This document shows, in pieces, positions 11,463 through 23,477 of a stretch of 64,000 bases of DNA. Positions within the stretch are counted from its first letter, which is position 1; every line of letters begins with the position of its first letter. The notes beneath the pieces are model-generated. The model was not told the origin of the DNA, searched no databases, and saw only the letters and a program-made list of their open reading frames with translations. Location of the stretch: positions 1,806,513 to 1,870,512 of the forward strand of contig NW_006500327.1 in NCBI RefSeq assembly GCF_000471905.2, read 5' to 3'. The position numbers were made by a program, and so were the translations under genes. The DNA comes from Amborella trichopoda (Eukaryota > Streptophyta > Magnoliopsida > Amborellales > Amborellaceae).

Positions 11463-13440
11463 TATATATATAATACGCTAGAAGTTTACAAATACATGTA
11501 TACCTGTCCTTGCCTCCATCCCCTTATTAGATGGATGGTGGATGGCCTCATTTTGAACCGTAGCTATCTATGCACGAGACGCGTATGGTGTCATTTTCAT
11601 TCCGACCGATTAAAGCAGTTACTTGTCAATTTAGTAGGGCAAAATAGGGATTAGGAAAGGCCTTAATTTCAAACAACTCCATGTCCCAAGACCACACATT
11701 AATATAATGACAATGCTTAACACATGGAAGAAACAAAAGGGTCCAAGTCAATAGAAGGTTGCAAGACCATTACCGGTAAAGATAACCTATGAAACATTTT
11801 ATCTTTTGTTGCCCAAAAAGGTCTGGAAGAAACGAGAGCCACTAGTTTTCGAGAGCGGTGCCACCGGTTTTCGAGAGTTTGAAAAGCTAGGTTTGTTAGA
11901 GAAAGATATGGATGGATTTCTAGAATGTGGGCAGGCATTTTGATGAAATTTACATGTGTAACAACCATACTACAGTGTCGGGGATAGGTTGAAAATCAGT
12001 GATTAGGATTGGATCTGGATCTTGTAAAATATCGATAACTAGTCGGTCCCCCACGAATCGGATAGTTCTCAATTTAGTCACAGAACCAGTTAGAATTGGC
12101 CACATATTTTTTTTAATTTTTAATTAATCGGTTTTATGATATAATTGGCTAGTTCTATTAGAGAATTGGTCAGAACCATCTCCACTTTTTATTTTTAAAA
12201 TTTTTTAATTATTTTAATCATAGATTCGGCAAACTGTATCGCCAATCTCCCAAATCAGATAGGATATTTGGAGGGTGAAGTGACCGATCCGTTTTTTCAA
12301 ACCTAAGATCTTATACTGATATTTAGGATAAGAATTCGCTGAAATTAAGGATAAGAATTCGATGTAGATTAAAGAGACAGGAATTTGGGATAAGAGCTCA
12401 ATGAAGATGATAGAGTAAGGATGAATGGATAAACATTAGAGGTGAGCATTTAATAAGCTGAGTCAGGACGTTGAATCTCATACCATAACCCAGTCCATTC
12501 AACCATCCTGATAATCCTTGTGCCAAAGAAATAGTAAAACCACATATTCAAATTCAACTCTTAATCATTATTTTCACAAAACGAGTTAAAAATGGAAAGC
12601 AATTCTTATTACATTATTAATCATTATTTTCGCAAAACGAGTTAAAAATGGACAGCAACTCTATTACATTATTAATTGATGATTAGCGTTGGCTCCCGTC
12701 CCCGAGTTATTGCCGATGAATCCCGGTTCAATCGTCCATGATCCCCGATTTTGTCTCCTTCTTATCAAAATAAAAAACTGTAAAATAGAATTAAAAAGGG
12801 TTAAAAATGTCAAAGAAATTAGGTTTTGTTTTCTTGGTATCAAAATAATAATAATAGTAAAGGTAAAAAAGAGTCAAAAAAATTATAAATTTTTTTTTAT
12901 CACAAATATACATTAATTTTTTTCTATTTAGAAAAAAACATTTAACTTTTATAAAACCCACCCAAACCCTTTTTCTTCAATTTGAGGAGTTTTATTTTAA
13001 CAAAATAACTTTCTCGGTAGTTGTATTACCCTTAAGCACAAACCTAAAATATTATACGGTATTTTAAGTACAATAAAAACTAACCCATGCTATATGGTAT
13101 TTTAAGTACAGTAAAAACTAACCTAGTTTATGCGGTACTCTAAAAGCCATAAATCCTTTTTTCGTGTTTAGATTAGCTCTTTCATCATGTTTATATTTAT
13201 TTCTTTTATCTCTTTAATTTCTTTTTTTTATCATATATTTCTCTCTCTAAATCTCAAAGAGAAATAAGCGATAAAAAAAAATTAGAGAGAAAAAAAAAAT
13301 ATATTAACAAGACTTAGAGAGATAAAAAAAAGAGATAAAAATAAAAAAAATAAAAAAATAAAAGAGACAAGTATAAAGAGGATAAAAGAGATAAAAAAAA
13401 AATTAAATAAAAAAAAAAGAGAAAAGGTATAAAAAAGAAG
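11463..13440. other. Intergenic spacer with dispersed and local repeats
   Basis: About 11990-12300 holds a dispersed repeat (GATTAGGATTGGATCTGGAT, then AGAATTGGTCAGAACC) that resembles 44400-44700. About 12555-12670 has a direct repeat (CATTATTTTCGCAAAACGAG, then TTAAAAATGGACAGCAA). About 13040-13140 has a duplicated TATTTTAAGTACA.TAAAAAC. About 13240-13440 is an A/G-rich run. No gene was recognised. Confidence 0.55.
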
Positions 13441-13616
13441 TCGTTGCGTGGGAAGGTCCACCCGTCCATTTCAAATACCGTGCACATCCTACACGTCTTC
13501 TCTCTCTAGGAAAACAACCTCTCTCGCTCCTTCTCTCTCTAGGAAAATTCTGTCTCCCCCTCCCTGTAGAAATCTCTCTGTCTAGGAAAATAATTTCTCA
13601 AGTTTGTCTCAATCAT

Positions 13617-13623
13617 TATAAAA
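13617..13623 (+). promoter_or_regulatory. Putative TATA box of the 13864 gene
   Basis: TATAAAA lies about 245 bp upstream of the start codon. It is followed by a CT-rich stretch (CTCTCTCTAGATTTC, CTCTCTCTAGATTCATCATC) typical of plant 5' leaders. The transcription start would fall near 13650. A pyrimidine-rich block (about 13495-13600) sits upstream as well. Confidence 0.55.
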
Positions 13624-13863
13624 CGATAGCCCACCTCATAATTCTCTTTACACCTCTCTCCTTCCCATCTACTTTCAAGTAACTCGTACCTGCAAAAGTT
13701 CCACCATCTTTAAGCACCCTCTCTCTCTAGATTTCCTTATTTAAGGAATTCCTCATCCACCAACTTCCATCCATTTTTTGTACCCAAATCTTTAATCCCA
13801 CAGTTCTCTCTCATCTTTATAATCTCTCTCTAGATTCATCATCCAATACCCCAAATCAAGAGC

Positions 13864-14319
13864 ATGGAGCAGAAGAGAAAGGGCATGAGCAAGCTTGCTA
13901 GGTGCTTGAAGGCCTGCTCCCCCATTAGAGCCCTATGCAAAGCTAGAGATTTCTATGTGAGGAGCATGAACGAATGCGCCGGGGTAGCAGACTTCACCAT
14001 GATCATGGGCGGACCAACAGGTGGTGTTACCATGCTCCCCCGTAGCTATAGCACGGCCTCGACGAGGAGCCAAGAGGATCTCAGAGAGTTGATCAGAGCG
14101 GCCTCACAGAAGAGAGAGAAAGGGAAAATCAACCCATCACCCGTGATTTTAACGCCTTCGGCAGCGAGGGTAGCTAAGAGTCGTAGTGTTAATATTGGGA
14201 CCATTGATGAGGAGCAGCCATGTTATTTCAATGGTAGTTTCAACACGAAGAATGAGGGAGGTGAGTTTATTCCAAGGAGCAGGAGTTGTGCTGTGGCCCA
14301 AGGGAGGATGGGGTTTTGA
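13864..14319 (+). CDS. Plant-specific basic protein of unknown function, 151 aa, intronless
   Basis: The single open frame starts at ATG in the context AGAGCATGG (G at +4) and ends TGA at 14317-14319. The N-terminus MSKLARCLKACSPIRALCKA continues RDFYVRSMNECAG, an arrangement I recognise from a small conserved plant family (basic, with KARDFYVRSM and a Cys). The middle is Ser/Arg/Lys rich (SYSTASTRSQEDLRELIRAA). Near the C-terminus is EFIPRSRSCAVAQGR, an RSRS pattern that could be phosphorylated. No signal peptide or membrane segment is seen. Codon use and frame integrity stand out from the AT-rich surroundings, and a TATA box plus CT-rich leader lie upstream. The biochemical role is unknown; nuclear or membrane-peripheral location would be guesswork. 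Confidence 0.85.
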   Translation: MEQKRKGMSKLARCLKACSPIRALCKARDFYVRSMNECAGVADFTMIMGGPTGGVTMLPRSYSTASTRSQEDLRELIRAASQKREKGKINPSPVILTPSAARVAKSRSVNIGTIDEEQPCYFNGSFNTKNEGGEFIPRSRSCAVAQGRMGF

Positions 14320-15506
14320 GGCTAGGTTGTGGTCTGCAATGGGGTAGCTGAACATTTTGATCTCTCTCTCCCTCTCTCTCTCATTAAGAGGCAAAGTAAA
14401 AGCTCTCTCTGCAAAAGCTCTTGGAGAAGTTTCTCTCTCCAATTTTTTTTTGTACAGAGTTTTTTAGTGTTTAATACTTTGGTTGTTGAATTTGATATTG
14501 AATTGTGAACAATTTGTGATCAAGCACTCAATATCTGTCCCTGATTTCTTCTTTCTTTATTGGTTTTATGAGTCTCCGTCATTTTCAGACATGGCTGCTA
14601 CCATTACAAATTGAATTAACTCCATTAATGGGGTATCACCAAACCGGTTTTCTTTATATTATAATTTCCAATATATCGAAATTTAGTGCACGTGCCTCGC
14701 GGGTGCAGAAGACAATGTCAAAATTCATTCCATGAAAAAATGAAAAAAATCCATTATTGGCATTAAAGAAACATGCCTGAATTAATTAATAGAGGCATTA
14801 AAATAACTAATAATTTGGGTCCTTTGTTGGGGCGGAAAATTTCTGCCCCCAACCACCTGCCAATTTAATGATTTTTGTGGGGGTAGATTTGTGGGAATAT
14901 AACCTCTATCTCTTTTAGAAATACCAGAGTTGTCAAATTAGCTTCTTTTTGTCGAAGAGGCCGAAACTTTCAGGAGGCATAGACCGGCCGCTTCTGTGAC
15001 CTCTATATAAAAGTTTTTTTATTTTTATTATTATTTAACTTTTAATTTTAATTTTAAATTTTTTATATATTTTTATATATAAATATTTAATTTATTTATA
15101 TTAAATTAAAAAAAATTCGAAATATTTTTCGAAATCGACCGAAGCACCGAATTATTTTATTTTTCTCTCCAAACCGAAAACTATTCAAAAACGAAAATAA
15201 CAACATTGAAAAATACTCAAAATTTTGAATGTGTTAGTGAGAAAAAAAGCTACGGAAATACTAAAAATTGTTAATGTGTTAGTGAGAAAAAAAACTGCAA
15301 GGCACGCAGTACTACGACCATGAACCCAACCCCATTCTTAATGATGAAATTTTTTCATGTAATGTCACTTGGCAAGTGGCCTGCCTCGACTTAGCGGGCC
15401 AGTGACTAAGCTTTTAACAATTTCACCAACTTTTGCATAAAGATTGGGGGCTTGGCAATTATTTCTCTAAATTATTTAATCGTATGATATTATTATTTTT
15501 TAGATG
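14320..15506. other. 3' untranslated region, then spacer
   Basis: The first 150-250 bases after the stop (a CT run at 14360-14385, then a T-rich stretch to about 14570) are probably the 3' UTR of the 13864 gene. I cannot place its poly(A) site. The rest is AT-rich, with a duplicated piece near 15205-15300 (TTTTGAATGTGTTAGTGAGA, then AAAAAAGCTACGGAAA). No other gene is seen. Confidence 0.5.
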
Positions 15507-15898
15507 TGGTTTCTATAAGGTTGCAACCTCAAACAATCTAATTAAGGCCTACCTCTAAATTTTATTATAAATGTAATTTTGGTGTAAAAAATTTTTAGGA
15601 TTATCTCAAAATCTATTTTTATATCTAATTATAAAATTTTAAACTTCAAAAATAGTTAAAATCAGGAATATCTATAAACATATGAAAAATCTTGAAAATG
15701 GACAGTCTAAATAAAGTGTTGCGAGATACACTATTTTGGGGATTCAAAGTCTTTTTTTTCTCATATTCATACATCTTGTTGTTGTCGAGATGATCAATTA
15801 GAGTATTTTTCAACATTAAAAAAATCTTTTCTAATAAATTTTTGAGGTGCATATATAATTCTGCATTTTAAGGTTGCAACTTTATATAAACTTTTCCT
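15507..15898 (-). mobile_element. MITE family A copy
   Basis: It opens GGTTTCTATAAGGTTGCAAC CTCAAACAATC and closes TTTTAAGGTTGCAACTTTAT ATAAAC. These are inverted termini that each contain a near-palindrome AAGGTTGCAACCTT. The interior matches the other A copies in reverse complement. It is non-coding. Confidence 0.75.
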
Positions 15899-16091
15899 TA
15901 TTTTTTTAGTCCTATACTCATATGCTTGGCATGCACCTTTATATATATAATTCTATGGTTTTGAGTGAGGCCCAAGCCCACGAGAACATCTTGTGGAATT
16001 TTCCAATCAAGCCATGGGGAGCGCTAAATGTGAGAGAGCTTAAAAGTCTATCCCTAACCGTCTTATTACTGCAGCACCAAACAAAATTATC

Positions 16092-16117
16092 TTAGGGCCC
16101 ATTTGGATGGGCCCTAA
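16092..16117. repeat. Perfect palindrome, 11 bp arms, at the edge of a possible small MITE
   Basis: The arms are TTAGGGCCCAT and ATGGGCCCTAA around the loop TTGG. The sequence ATTTGGATGGGCCCTAAA also pairs loosely with GGCTTTGGAGGC and GGGCTTTGG...AAATAT near 16205-16235, so about 16090-16240 may be a short inverted-repeat element. No TSD was confirmed. Confidence 0.5.
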
Positions 16118-16375
16118 AATAATTCACACGGCGGCTTTTATGGGTTGATTTGTTGAGTTTTAGCTGCCAAAAGGCTACAAGAATAAGGGCCTTCCAGTTG
16201 AGCTGTAGCCTCCAAAGCCCAAACCAAATATTATACATGCTTTTGTTTGGAAGGAACATCATAATAATACACACCTTCTGTCTTCTTAGCCATCATCATG
16301 TCACATAGGAGAAAGGCCACCCCCTCTCTCTGTATCTATATGGGAAATCTTTTTTTTAAGATATTAAAGACTGTT

Positions 16376-16475
16376 ACCGTCATCATCATCAGAGTATTTT
16401 TTTAATTATTGGAGATCAACTACACAAATCATGGTCCGCTATTTCCCTTTGAAGAAACATACTCTCAATAAGACT
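16376..16475 (-). mobile_element. RTE-type LINE 3' end fragment
   Basis: CATCATCATCA is followed by ATTATTGGAGATCAACTACA and CAAATCATGGTCCGCTATTT. In reverse complement this is the usual RTE tail: ...TGTAGTTGATCTCCAATAAT... then a (TGA)n-like tail. It is about 100 bp and non-coding. Confidence 0.6.
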
Positions 16476-17940
16476 ATAAGTCCTATACCTATATTAAAGA
16501 CTACAAACTTCTAAATTCAATGTGGTGGGAAGACCATTAGTCGTGGTAGAGAAGATTCACTGTATCATATTTCCCATATGACTAATAATCATACAAATAG
16601 TCACTGAAACTCATAATAATACAAAACTATGCATCAGTATTCAACGGCATAACGTAAGCCTGCAAAATTCCAAAATGTCGGTTTACAAAATAAAATATTA
16701 GAGAGAGTTAGATAAAAATTATTGACTAAGGTATATCAAAAATCAAATTATCAAAAGAGAGAGAGAAAGAGAGTAAATCATACAATCAAGATCGAATGCG
16801 TAGAATGTTTGTCTTAAAGAATTGCCGTGGATCGATGAATTCCCAAAATCTGCAATTTGATATAAAGGATGCGTGAGAACCTTGTTATTCTTTGCAAAAA
16901 TCTTCTTCTTTTCTATACATAGTGACCAATTTCAATTAAATAAGGATGGTACCCTCCATTAATTAAAATGAATGGCCTCCATGATGGTTAGATTGAAGTA
17001 TTAGATGTTGATAAGTAAGAGAAGACACATTAAATATGGCAACATTACAAGCAATAAAATCATGTCGGTTTAGGGGTCGTGTTGAAGCCTCCACCAATAC
17101 ATTTGCCGGCAGATCCATTATAAATACTACAAAACCAATGTTTAAAATTCGGGATCAGATGCCGGTTGGGTTACTTTTTTAGGAGAGTTTGCTCGCTAAT
17201 TCTCTTCAAATCAGCCTTCAATATTGAGGGGAAAAAAAAAAAATGCTTAACCAAAGGGTTCCTCTGAACCCCATAAATGAAATGTCGAACTCCACTCTCG
17301 CTAAAAGGGTAGTGGCCCACTTATACAACCTTAATAAAAAAAAAAAACAACAGAAAGAGAAAGTGAGTCGCCTGCCTCACTATAGTAAAACACCGATATT
17401 TATATAACCTGTGGCAATTCCCTGGCTCATTTAGCTAACTCCAAATCATCGTTGATTTTCACTATATAAGACCGTGATGTAAGAAGAATGTGTAATTTGA
17501 CCCACGAGAGCCTCGGCTTGACTTGCCATATAGTTCATATCAAGCCTTTCCATTTCATCGAATATTTGTTCTGATCAATTACGTAATTGAGATTTCAATA
17601 TATGTAGAGAGATTAAAAATAACTTTGACACGTCTTTTTGGGGCAGATGGCTAGGATTGAAAGTTGCCTTGCTTTTATAAAATTGAGCTCGCTAGTATGG
17701 CTCGCAGTACCGAAGCGGGTCACCCTGGCCTGGGCCCGACTCATGTCACTGAAGGCCTTAACGTGGCCAAGCCCAAGGCCCATCCCAGAGGCCCTACTAG
17801 GTGGGCCAGGCCCCTGGCATGGTTCTGACCGAGCTGGACTTAAGGAATTCAACAAAATACCATTAAAAAACCTAAAAAAAAAAAATAGGCTAGAACGGGC
17901 CTGCCATACTTACTTTTATTAAATCAATAAGGAATTCTAG
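16476..17940. other. Spacer, no gene seen
   Basis: Mostly AT-rich without features. A GC-rich block at about 17690-17850 (GGCCTGGGCCCGAC, GGGCCAGGCCCCTGGCATGG) stands out in base composition. Its frames on both strands are low-complexity and I do not call a gene. It may be a dispersed repeat. Confidence 0.5.
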
Positions 17941-17944
17941 TACA

Positions 17945-20640
17945 AAAATCAGAACAAAACAAATAAAACTATCAACGAATCCAAAGATGCACCCCTCTTC
18001 GCCAGATCGTCTACAATTTTAGTCGCCTCCTTATAAACATGGATAAAACTCACTAACCAATGAGATGTAATAGCCATAACCTGCAACCATATAAATCTTA
18101 GATGCCACGGTAAGTCTAGATTGCTTATTGCCCCAATTCATCACATTGAATGAGTCACCTTCTACGGCCCAAAAATTCCCAATTGTCACTCCCTCTAAAT
18201 AACCACCCTTACAATAACGCAACAATTTCAGCATGGTTCGCAGTTACAATACCAGATGGACCTGCATAGCAAAAAGGACCATTACCCCTACTATCTCTGC
18301 ACCCACCACCCACCCCTGCTACACCTCGATTTCTCATACACTATCCATAGAAATTCAATTTGAAGCACCCTACCGTTGGTGGTTCCATATATACCTACAT
18401 TTAAATACTTCAAAGAAACAAGGTTAGCCATATTAACCTTTACATCCACCTTTGAAACACCATACGTTTCTTTAGTAATACTAAACCAACTCCACACTCT
18501 AAACAAAATTTTACTCTGAATTCTTTCTATACCTGATGAAACACCCTCAAAAGTTTTTCTATTCTTTTCAAACCACAACTCCCAAATGATAGCCCCTCGA
18601 AAAATACCCAAATCATGCGTCCTACTTTCCCTACTCCTACAAGCTTGAGATGATTCCGAATGTTTAGATGAGAAATTGGATGCACCAAAGAGACACCCAC
18701 TTTTTGCATTGCCCTGACCAAATATGGTAAGAGTAAGGACAATGAAGAAATAAATGCTCTCTATTCTCCTCCACGTTCTTTAAAAAAAAGGCAAACATTG
18801 ACTAATATTTTTCCTCTCTTTCTTAAATTACCAATCGTTGGAGCTTGACCTTGTACCATTACCCATACAAAAGCCTAAATCTTATGTGTTGCTTTCCACT
18901 TCTAAATGTCCTTTAATTCAGGCTGACTCCTACAATGATCATGAAAAAGAATGTGATAATCTGATTTAACAGAAGATATGCCATTAGATTCTAGCTCCCA
19001 CACTATCTCATCATTTATAGAATTTGAAATATGAACATCTTCCAACACCTTTAACCATTCTAACAATTGTTCGACTGCTTTGAATGGCAATCGGTTGTAT
19101 AAACAAGTGATATTCCAACACAAAGAATTACCACTCCTTTCCCCCACCTCACTCACCTTCACCATGGGCCAAGCAATTATGCGAAATAGATTTGGATACT
19201 GAACTTTAAGAGCAATATCAGCAGACCAATTTTTATGCCAAAAAAGAATATCATCACCTTTGTCCTTGCCCACTAACCAACTTGTATGGCTATCTATAAA
19301 TGAATGCAAAGGCAATGAATTTCCAAACATAAGAGTGTTGTGATCACCTTGGCCCCTAGCAATCAGCTGATTTAGAGGGTCAACTCCATACTTAGCCACC
19401 AACACCTCTCTGCATAGTTGTTTCTCGTGACAACAAAAAAATGCCACCATCATTTGGCAATTAAGGCTTGGTTAACTAACTTCAATTTTTGAATTCCTAA
19501 TCTACCTTTTCTTTTTGGTGTGTAAACCCTATCCCTGCCCACCAAGTGATATTTTTGTACCTCATCATTTGACCCCCACAAGAAATTCTTCATCAAGTGC
19601 TCAATCTTTTTTTATAATACTAACATGCATAACTAGTAAAGACATCCGGTAAATAGTGCGGTTAGACATCCGGTAAATAGTGCGGTTAGATAATGAAGAT
19701 TTAATTAGTGTAACACGCCCTTCGAAAGACAGATGCTTGGCCTTCTAAAGATTGAACTTTATATTAACTCTCTTCACAACTGGATCCCAAACCTCTTTAG
19801 GTAACCTCCAGTCTGAAATAGGCATCCCTAAATATTTGATTGGAAGGTGCTCCACTGTACAGTTCGTTATAGCAGCCAAATGTTTTTATCAAAAATTCAT
19901 CATAATTAACATCAATCACTTAAGTTTTTACAAAGTTAACTTTAAACCCCAAAGCCAATTCACAACACCTTAGAAACCTTATAATCTTCAAAATTTGATC
20001 TTTGTCGACCCCACAAAAAGTAGGCATATTGAAGCTGAGATATGTAAGGAGCCTTAGGATTTACCTAAAAACCTCGAAAATCTTGTCTACCTTCCACATT
20101 TTTAATTATCAAACTGAAAAATTATCTAATTGAGGAAAGGTGAAGATGATCCCCTTGTCCAATTCCTCTCGAAGCTTTAAAAAAGCCTTTAGGGCTTCCA
20201 TTCCCCAAAATAGAGAAATGAGCAGACGATAAATGTCCAGAAATATATTTCTTCCTATTAGTGCCAAATCCCATCCGAAATAGGATCTCATCTAAGACAT
20301 TCCACTCAACATGGTCATATAACTTCTCCATGTTGAGCTTGATAAGAATCCCCGGGATTCTAGTAACAGCTCTAGCATGGATGCATTCTTCAGTAATTAA
20401 CCCCCCATTCATAATCATCTACCACTACTAAAAGCAGATTGAGTCTAGAGATCAATATATGTAAAGCCTTCTTCAACCTCTTCGCCAAAACTTTGGAGAT
20501 AGTCTTATAAACACTCATCAATAAAATGATGGGTTTGATATCATCAATCTCCACACCTGAAGATTTATTAGGCAATGAAAGTGGAGTTGATACCTTTGTT
20601 CTGAACTCCCATTTCCAAATATTCATTAACCTTCATGAGC
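17945..20640 (-). mobile_element. Degraded L1-type LINE, 5'-truncated
   Basis: Reading down the minus strand, L1 landmarks appear in the normal order. The RT start (IYKTISKVLAKRLKKAL-like) is at about 20460-20520. KLNMEKLYDHVEW is at about 20290-20340 and SRGIGQGD at about 20145-20170. CFEA..GLKVNF-like and KYLGMPISDWR-like segments lie at about 19800-19990. The GRVTLIKSSLS-like segment is near 19690 and LGIQKLKLVNQAL near 19480. A zinc-finger-RVT-like region is at 18902-19453, W.LWFEKNRKTFEG at about 18540-18580 and an RNase H-like end at about 17960-18240. Multiple stops and frame changes show it is dead. No endonuclease region is visible past 20640, so the 5' half is missing. Confidence 0.85.
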
Positions 20641-21690
20641 AGTTCATCTTTCAAACAAAGTAGCACCAAATTATGGAAAAAAATGGAAACTAGGGCAAGT
20701 TGCAATTAAATAAACGATCCTTTTGCTTTTTTTCGTGCACGGATCTAACTCAAAATGCTCCACGTTGGGTGCCAAACTGTTTACAGCACAAATCAGATAG
20801 ATCTTCGATTGAAGATCCCTAAGATCTGATACTACAAACTTGTTTTTTTTTAAGATTTGATGGATAGTGGGGTCAATCGAATTCCAATCCAATGACAGAT
20901 CTATTCAGAAACGAATAGATCTGCTCTCAGATCAGCGGCAGAGCCGATATCGATTCTATGCATGAAATCCTAAAAAAAAAGCATTGAAAACTACTTAAAT
21001 CTAATAAATAAATAAAAAGATGGAGGAGAAAAATTACCGGGCTAGGCCAGTTGGCTCGTAAGATGCAAGGCTTCGAGGCCTCATCTATATCAGGACCGCG
21101 GCTATGATTTACACCGTATGTCCTCCGTATCTCTCTTCAAAGTTGACTAAGCCTTGGCTTGGTTGAATGGGGATTTATTGGATCTAAGCTTGAAGGTTGT
21201 AGGCTAGGGTTTAATGGCCTAGGATTTTTTTAGGATTTGTCTAATTCTAGGGTTTCTATGGTCTCACTGTTTTTTCTCTCTGGATTCTTGGGGGGGTTAT
21301 CTAAGGTTTGCATAAGTCTAGGGTTTCTCTGGTCTCACTGTTCTTCTCTTTGGTTTCGTGGGCAAACTCTTACAATATCTGATTTTCTCAACTTTTTTTA
21401 TCTCTCTCTAAACCGGTCACCCAAATATCTTTTTAAAGATTGAAAAGAGTGTGTAAACGGATAATTAGCAAAAACCACCAGATTTGTCAAGATGCTGGAT
21501 CACAGGATGAAGACCATAGACTACGGCATTCTATGGTTCAGGGATCTTATAAAATAGTATAGTCATAAGGGTTCAGGAAAACCATGAAATTTACCAGTTT
21601 CAAAATGGGGTGTCTACAACGTGCTATTCCATGACAGTGCGTAACATAATAATTAGTTCATATCATCTGCATTTCACAAGATCACCGCAA
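20641..21690. other. Spacer of unknown origin with a small direct repeat
   Basis: TCTAGGGTTTCTATGGTCTC ACTGTT... at about 21246 recurs at about 21327 as TCTAGGGTTTCTCTGGTCTC, each followed by a TTCTCTTTGG-like string, giving a unit of about 80 bp. The 20900-21230 part (AGATCTGCTCTCAGATCAGC, GGCCTCATCTATATCAGGAC) looks like repeat DNA, but I could not assign a class. No gene. Confidence 0.5.
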
Positions 21691-21930
21691 CGTCCCCTCC
21701 CAATTAGATGTTATCTATGAGAAATATAATGGGGAGAGACCATAATGAGATGAAGAACGAGTATTAAAGAATGAATATGCAAGGATTCGAATAATGTGTA
21801 TTAGCACACCCTCATAGATGCGATATTGAATGTATATTATTGACTTGATTTCAAATCTAACGGTCAGTGATGATTGTGACCTCCTTGTATCAAAAGTAAC
21901 TGGTCTCAGTGTATACATTTCCTTCTAACA
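21690..21930. mobile_element. MITE family B copy (one good end)
   Basis: The right part, CTAACGGTCAGTGATGATTG, TGACCTCCTTGTATCAAAAG, TAACTGGTCTCAGTGTATAC, matches the right terminus of family B. The left end is too diverged to fix. Confidence 0.5.
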
Positions 21931-22449
21931 ATAAGGTAAATTTCACAATGGCTTCATTTGGGATAATTCATACGCGCAAACATGTATGAGATTCTAAACA
22001 CATGGCAGGGGTATAAATGGGGCTTGTGTATGCCCTTGAGTTTTTCTACGATAGACCATTCTATTTCTATTGGTGGGGATGGAAAACCCTACTTTCAAAA
22101 TTTTGACTATTAAACATGTTTAAGGGTACTTCTTTTATTCTAAAGATAAATGTATTAGAGAAAATTTTAGAACTCATCCTAGATAGTAAGAGATAATCAC
22201 GGGTAAGAGAGTCTTAGTAAGAAATTTCATTTGAGAGAGTATAAAAAATAGCCCTATTTCCTATCCTCTAAATTAAGAACAGTTTCAAGAGGTGGGACAT
22301 AAGATCTGTGGTAAGTTGAAAGCATATAATTGAAACTTTTAAATGTTTTAGAACCCCTCATTGATAATATTGCCCCTCTACGAAAAAACGATCAATTTTT
22401 TGGTAAATCCCGTGCTATTTGAAAAAAGAAAAAAGTACACTTGCTTCTT

Positions 22450-22690
22450 AAGGGATTGTATATTATGAGAATGGATATCTTTGTTACAAGGAGGTCACAA
22501 TTAGTTTGAGCCATTAGATGTCAAATTTGACGTCTTGGAGTATGTCATGAAGTTGGAGAGTTTTTTTTGAACTTTGAGTTAAGTCCATGAGACTCTTACA
22601 ACCACTGGATTTGAAATGAAGGGCAAGAGTAGTTGTGACCACATTGTACCAAAAGTAAATAGTCTCTACCCATGTTTTCCTTCTTATGAT
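22450..22690. mobile_element. MITE family B copy
   Basis: The left terminus is AGGGATTGTATATTATGAGA followed by TTACAAGGAGGTCACAATTA. The right terminus is GTTGTGACCACATTGTACCA AAAGTAAATAGTCTC. The two ends are inverted copies of each other. About 240 bp, non-coding. Confidence 0.7.
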
Positions 22691-22792
22691 CCTTTCATGG
22701 AAAATAGCAATTGTGTGCACTTGGGTTAGGAGTTAGGACAGATATTATGCATTCTTGCTTTTTCTTTTTTCTTTTTTTTCTTTTGAATGCCA

Positions 22793-23103
22793 ACATGTGA
22801 CTTTTCATTAATTTCTCCAAAAGAGTACACAATGTGTACTTGTAACTATGGTTGTGTTTTTTTTTTGTGTAAGTCAGTGGGGAAGACAGACCCCTACCTA
22901 TTTTTTTCAATAGATTAGGGAGTTACATTTTGAATGTTACAACTTTTCATTAATTAAACATTTGACTTTTCATTAATTTCTCTAAAAGAGTACACAATGT
23001 GTACTTGCAACTATGGTTGTACGTTTTTTTTAGGTAAGTCAGTGGGGAAGACATACCCCTACCTATTTTTTGCAATAGATTAGAGAGTTACATTTTGAAG
23101 GTA
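22793..23103 (-). repeat. 170-bp duplication, each copy carrying a SINE 3' tail
   Basis: TGACTTTTCATTAATTTCTC, GTACACAATGTGTACTTG, CTATGGTTGT, a T run, AAGTCAGTGGGGAAGACA and CCCCTACCTATTTTT occur in the same order at about 22797-22940 and 22968-23100. Within each, the minus strand reads ...TAGGTAGGGG, TCTGTCTTCCCCACTGACTT, then poly(A): a SINE 3' end. Both copies have the same flank, so a SINE landed once and the region was then duplicated. Confidence 0.7.
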
Positions 23104-23477
23104 TTAATTGAAGGTGTCAACGGTAGGAATAGATACTATGATGTAGTAACTAGGTGTAGGGATGCTACCACCACAACCCCAACCCCTTTCCTATGGTTGC
23201 GCGTTTTGCTTGTCCCATTTAGCTTGAAGTAGGTAGCAACTAATAAATAAATAAAAAAACAAGATGAAGAAAGAAATGATATAAGAGCATGCACTTTTGC
23301 AAATAAATTGTGACCTATTATTTTGTGCATGTTTCTTTGCTGTGCACAAACATTCAATAGCATACTATACATGAGCCGATGTGCATCTTGTGTGACATAG
23401 CATGTTGTACATGACCTTTAATTTCTAGAGAACTTCTTCTTCTTCTTTTTTGAACATGTATAAACTCAATTGGGAGC

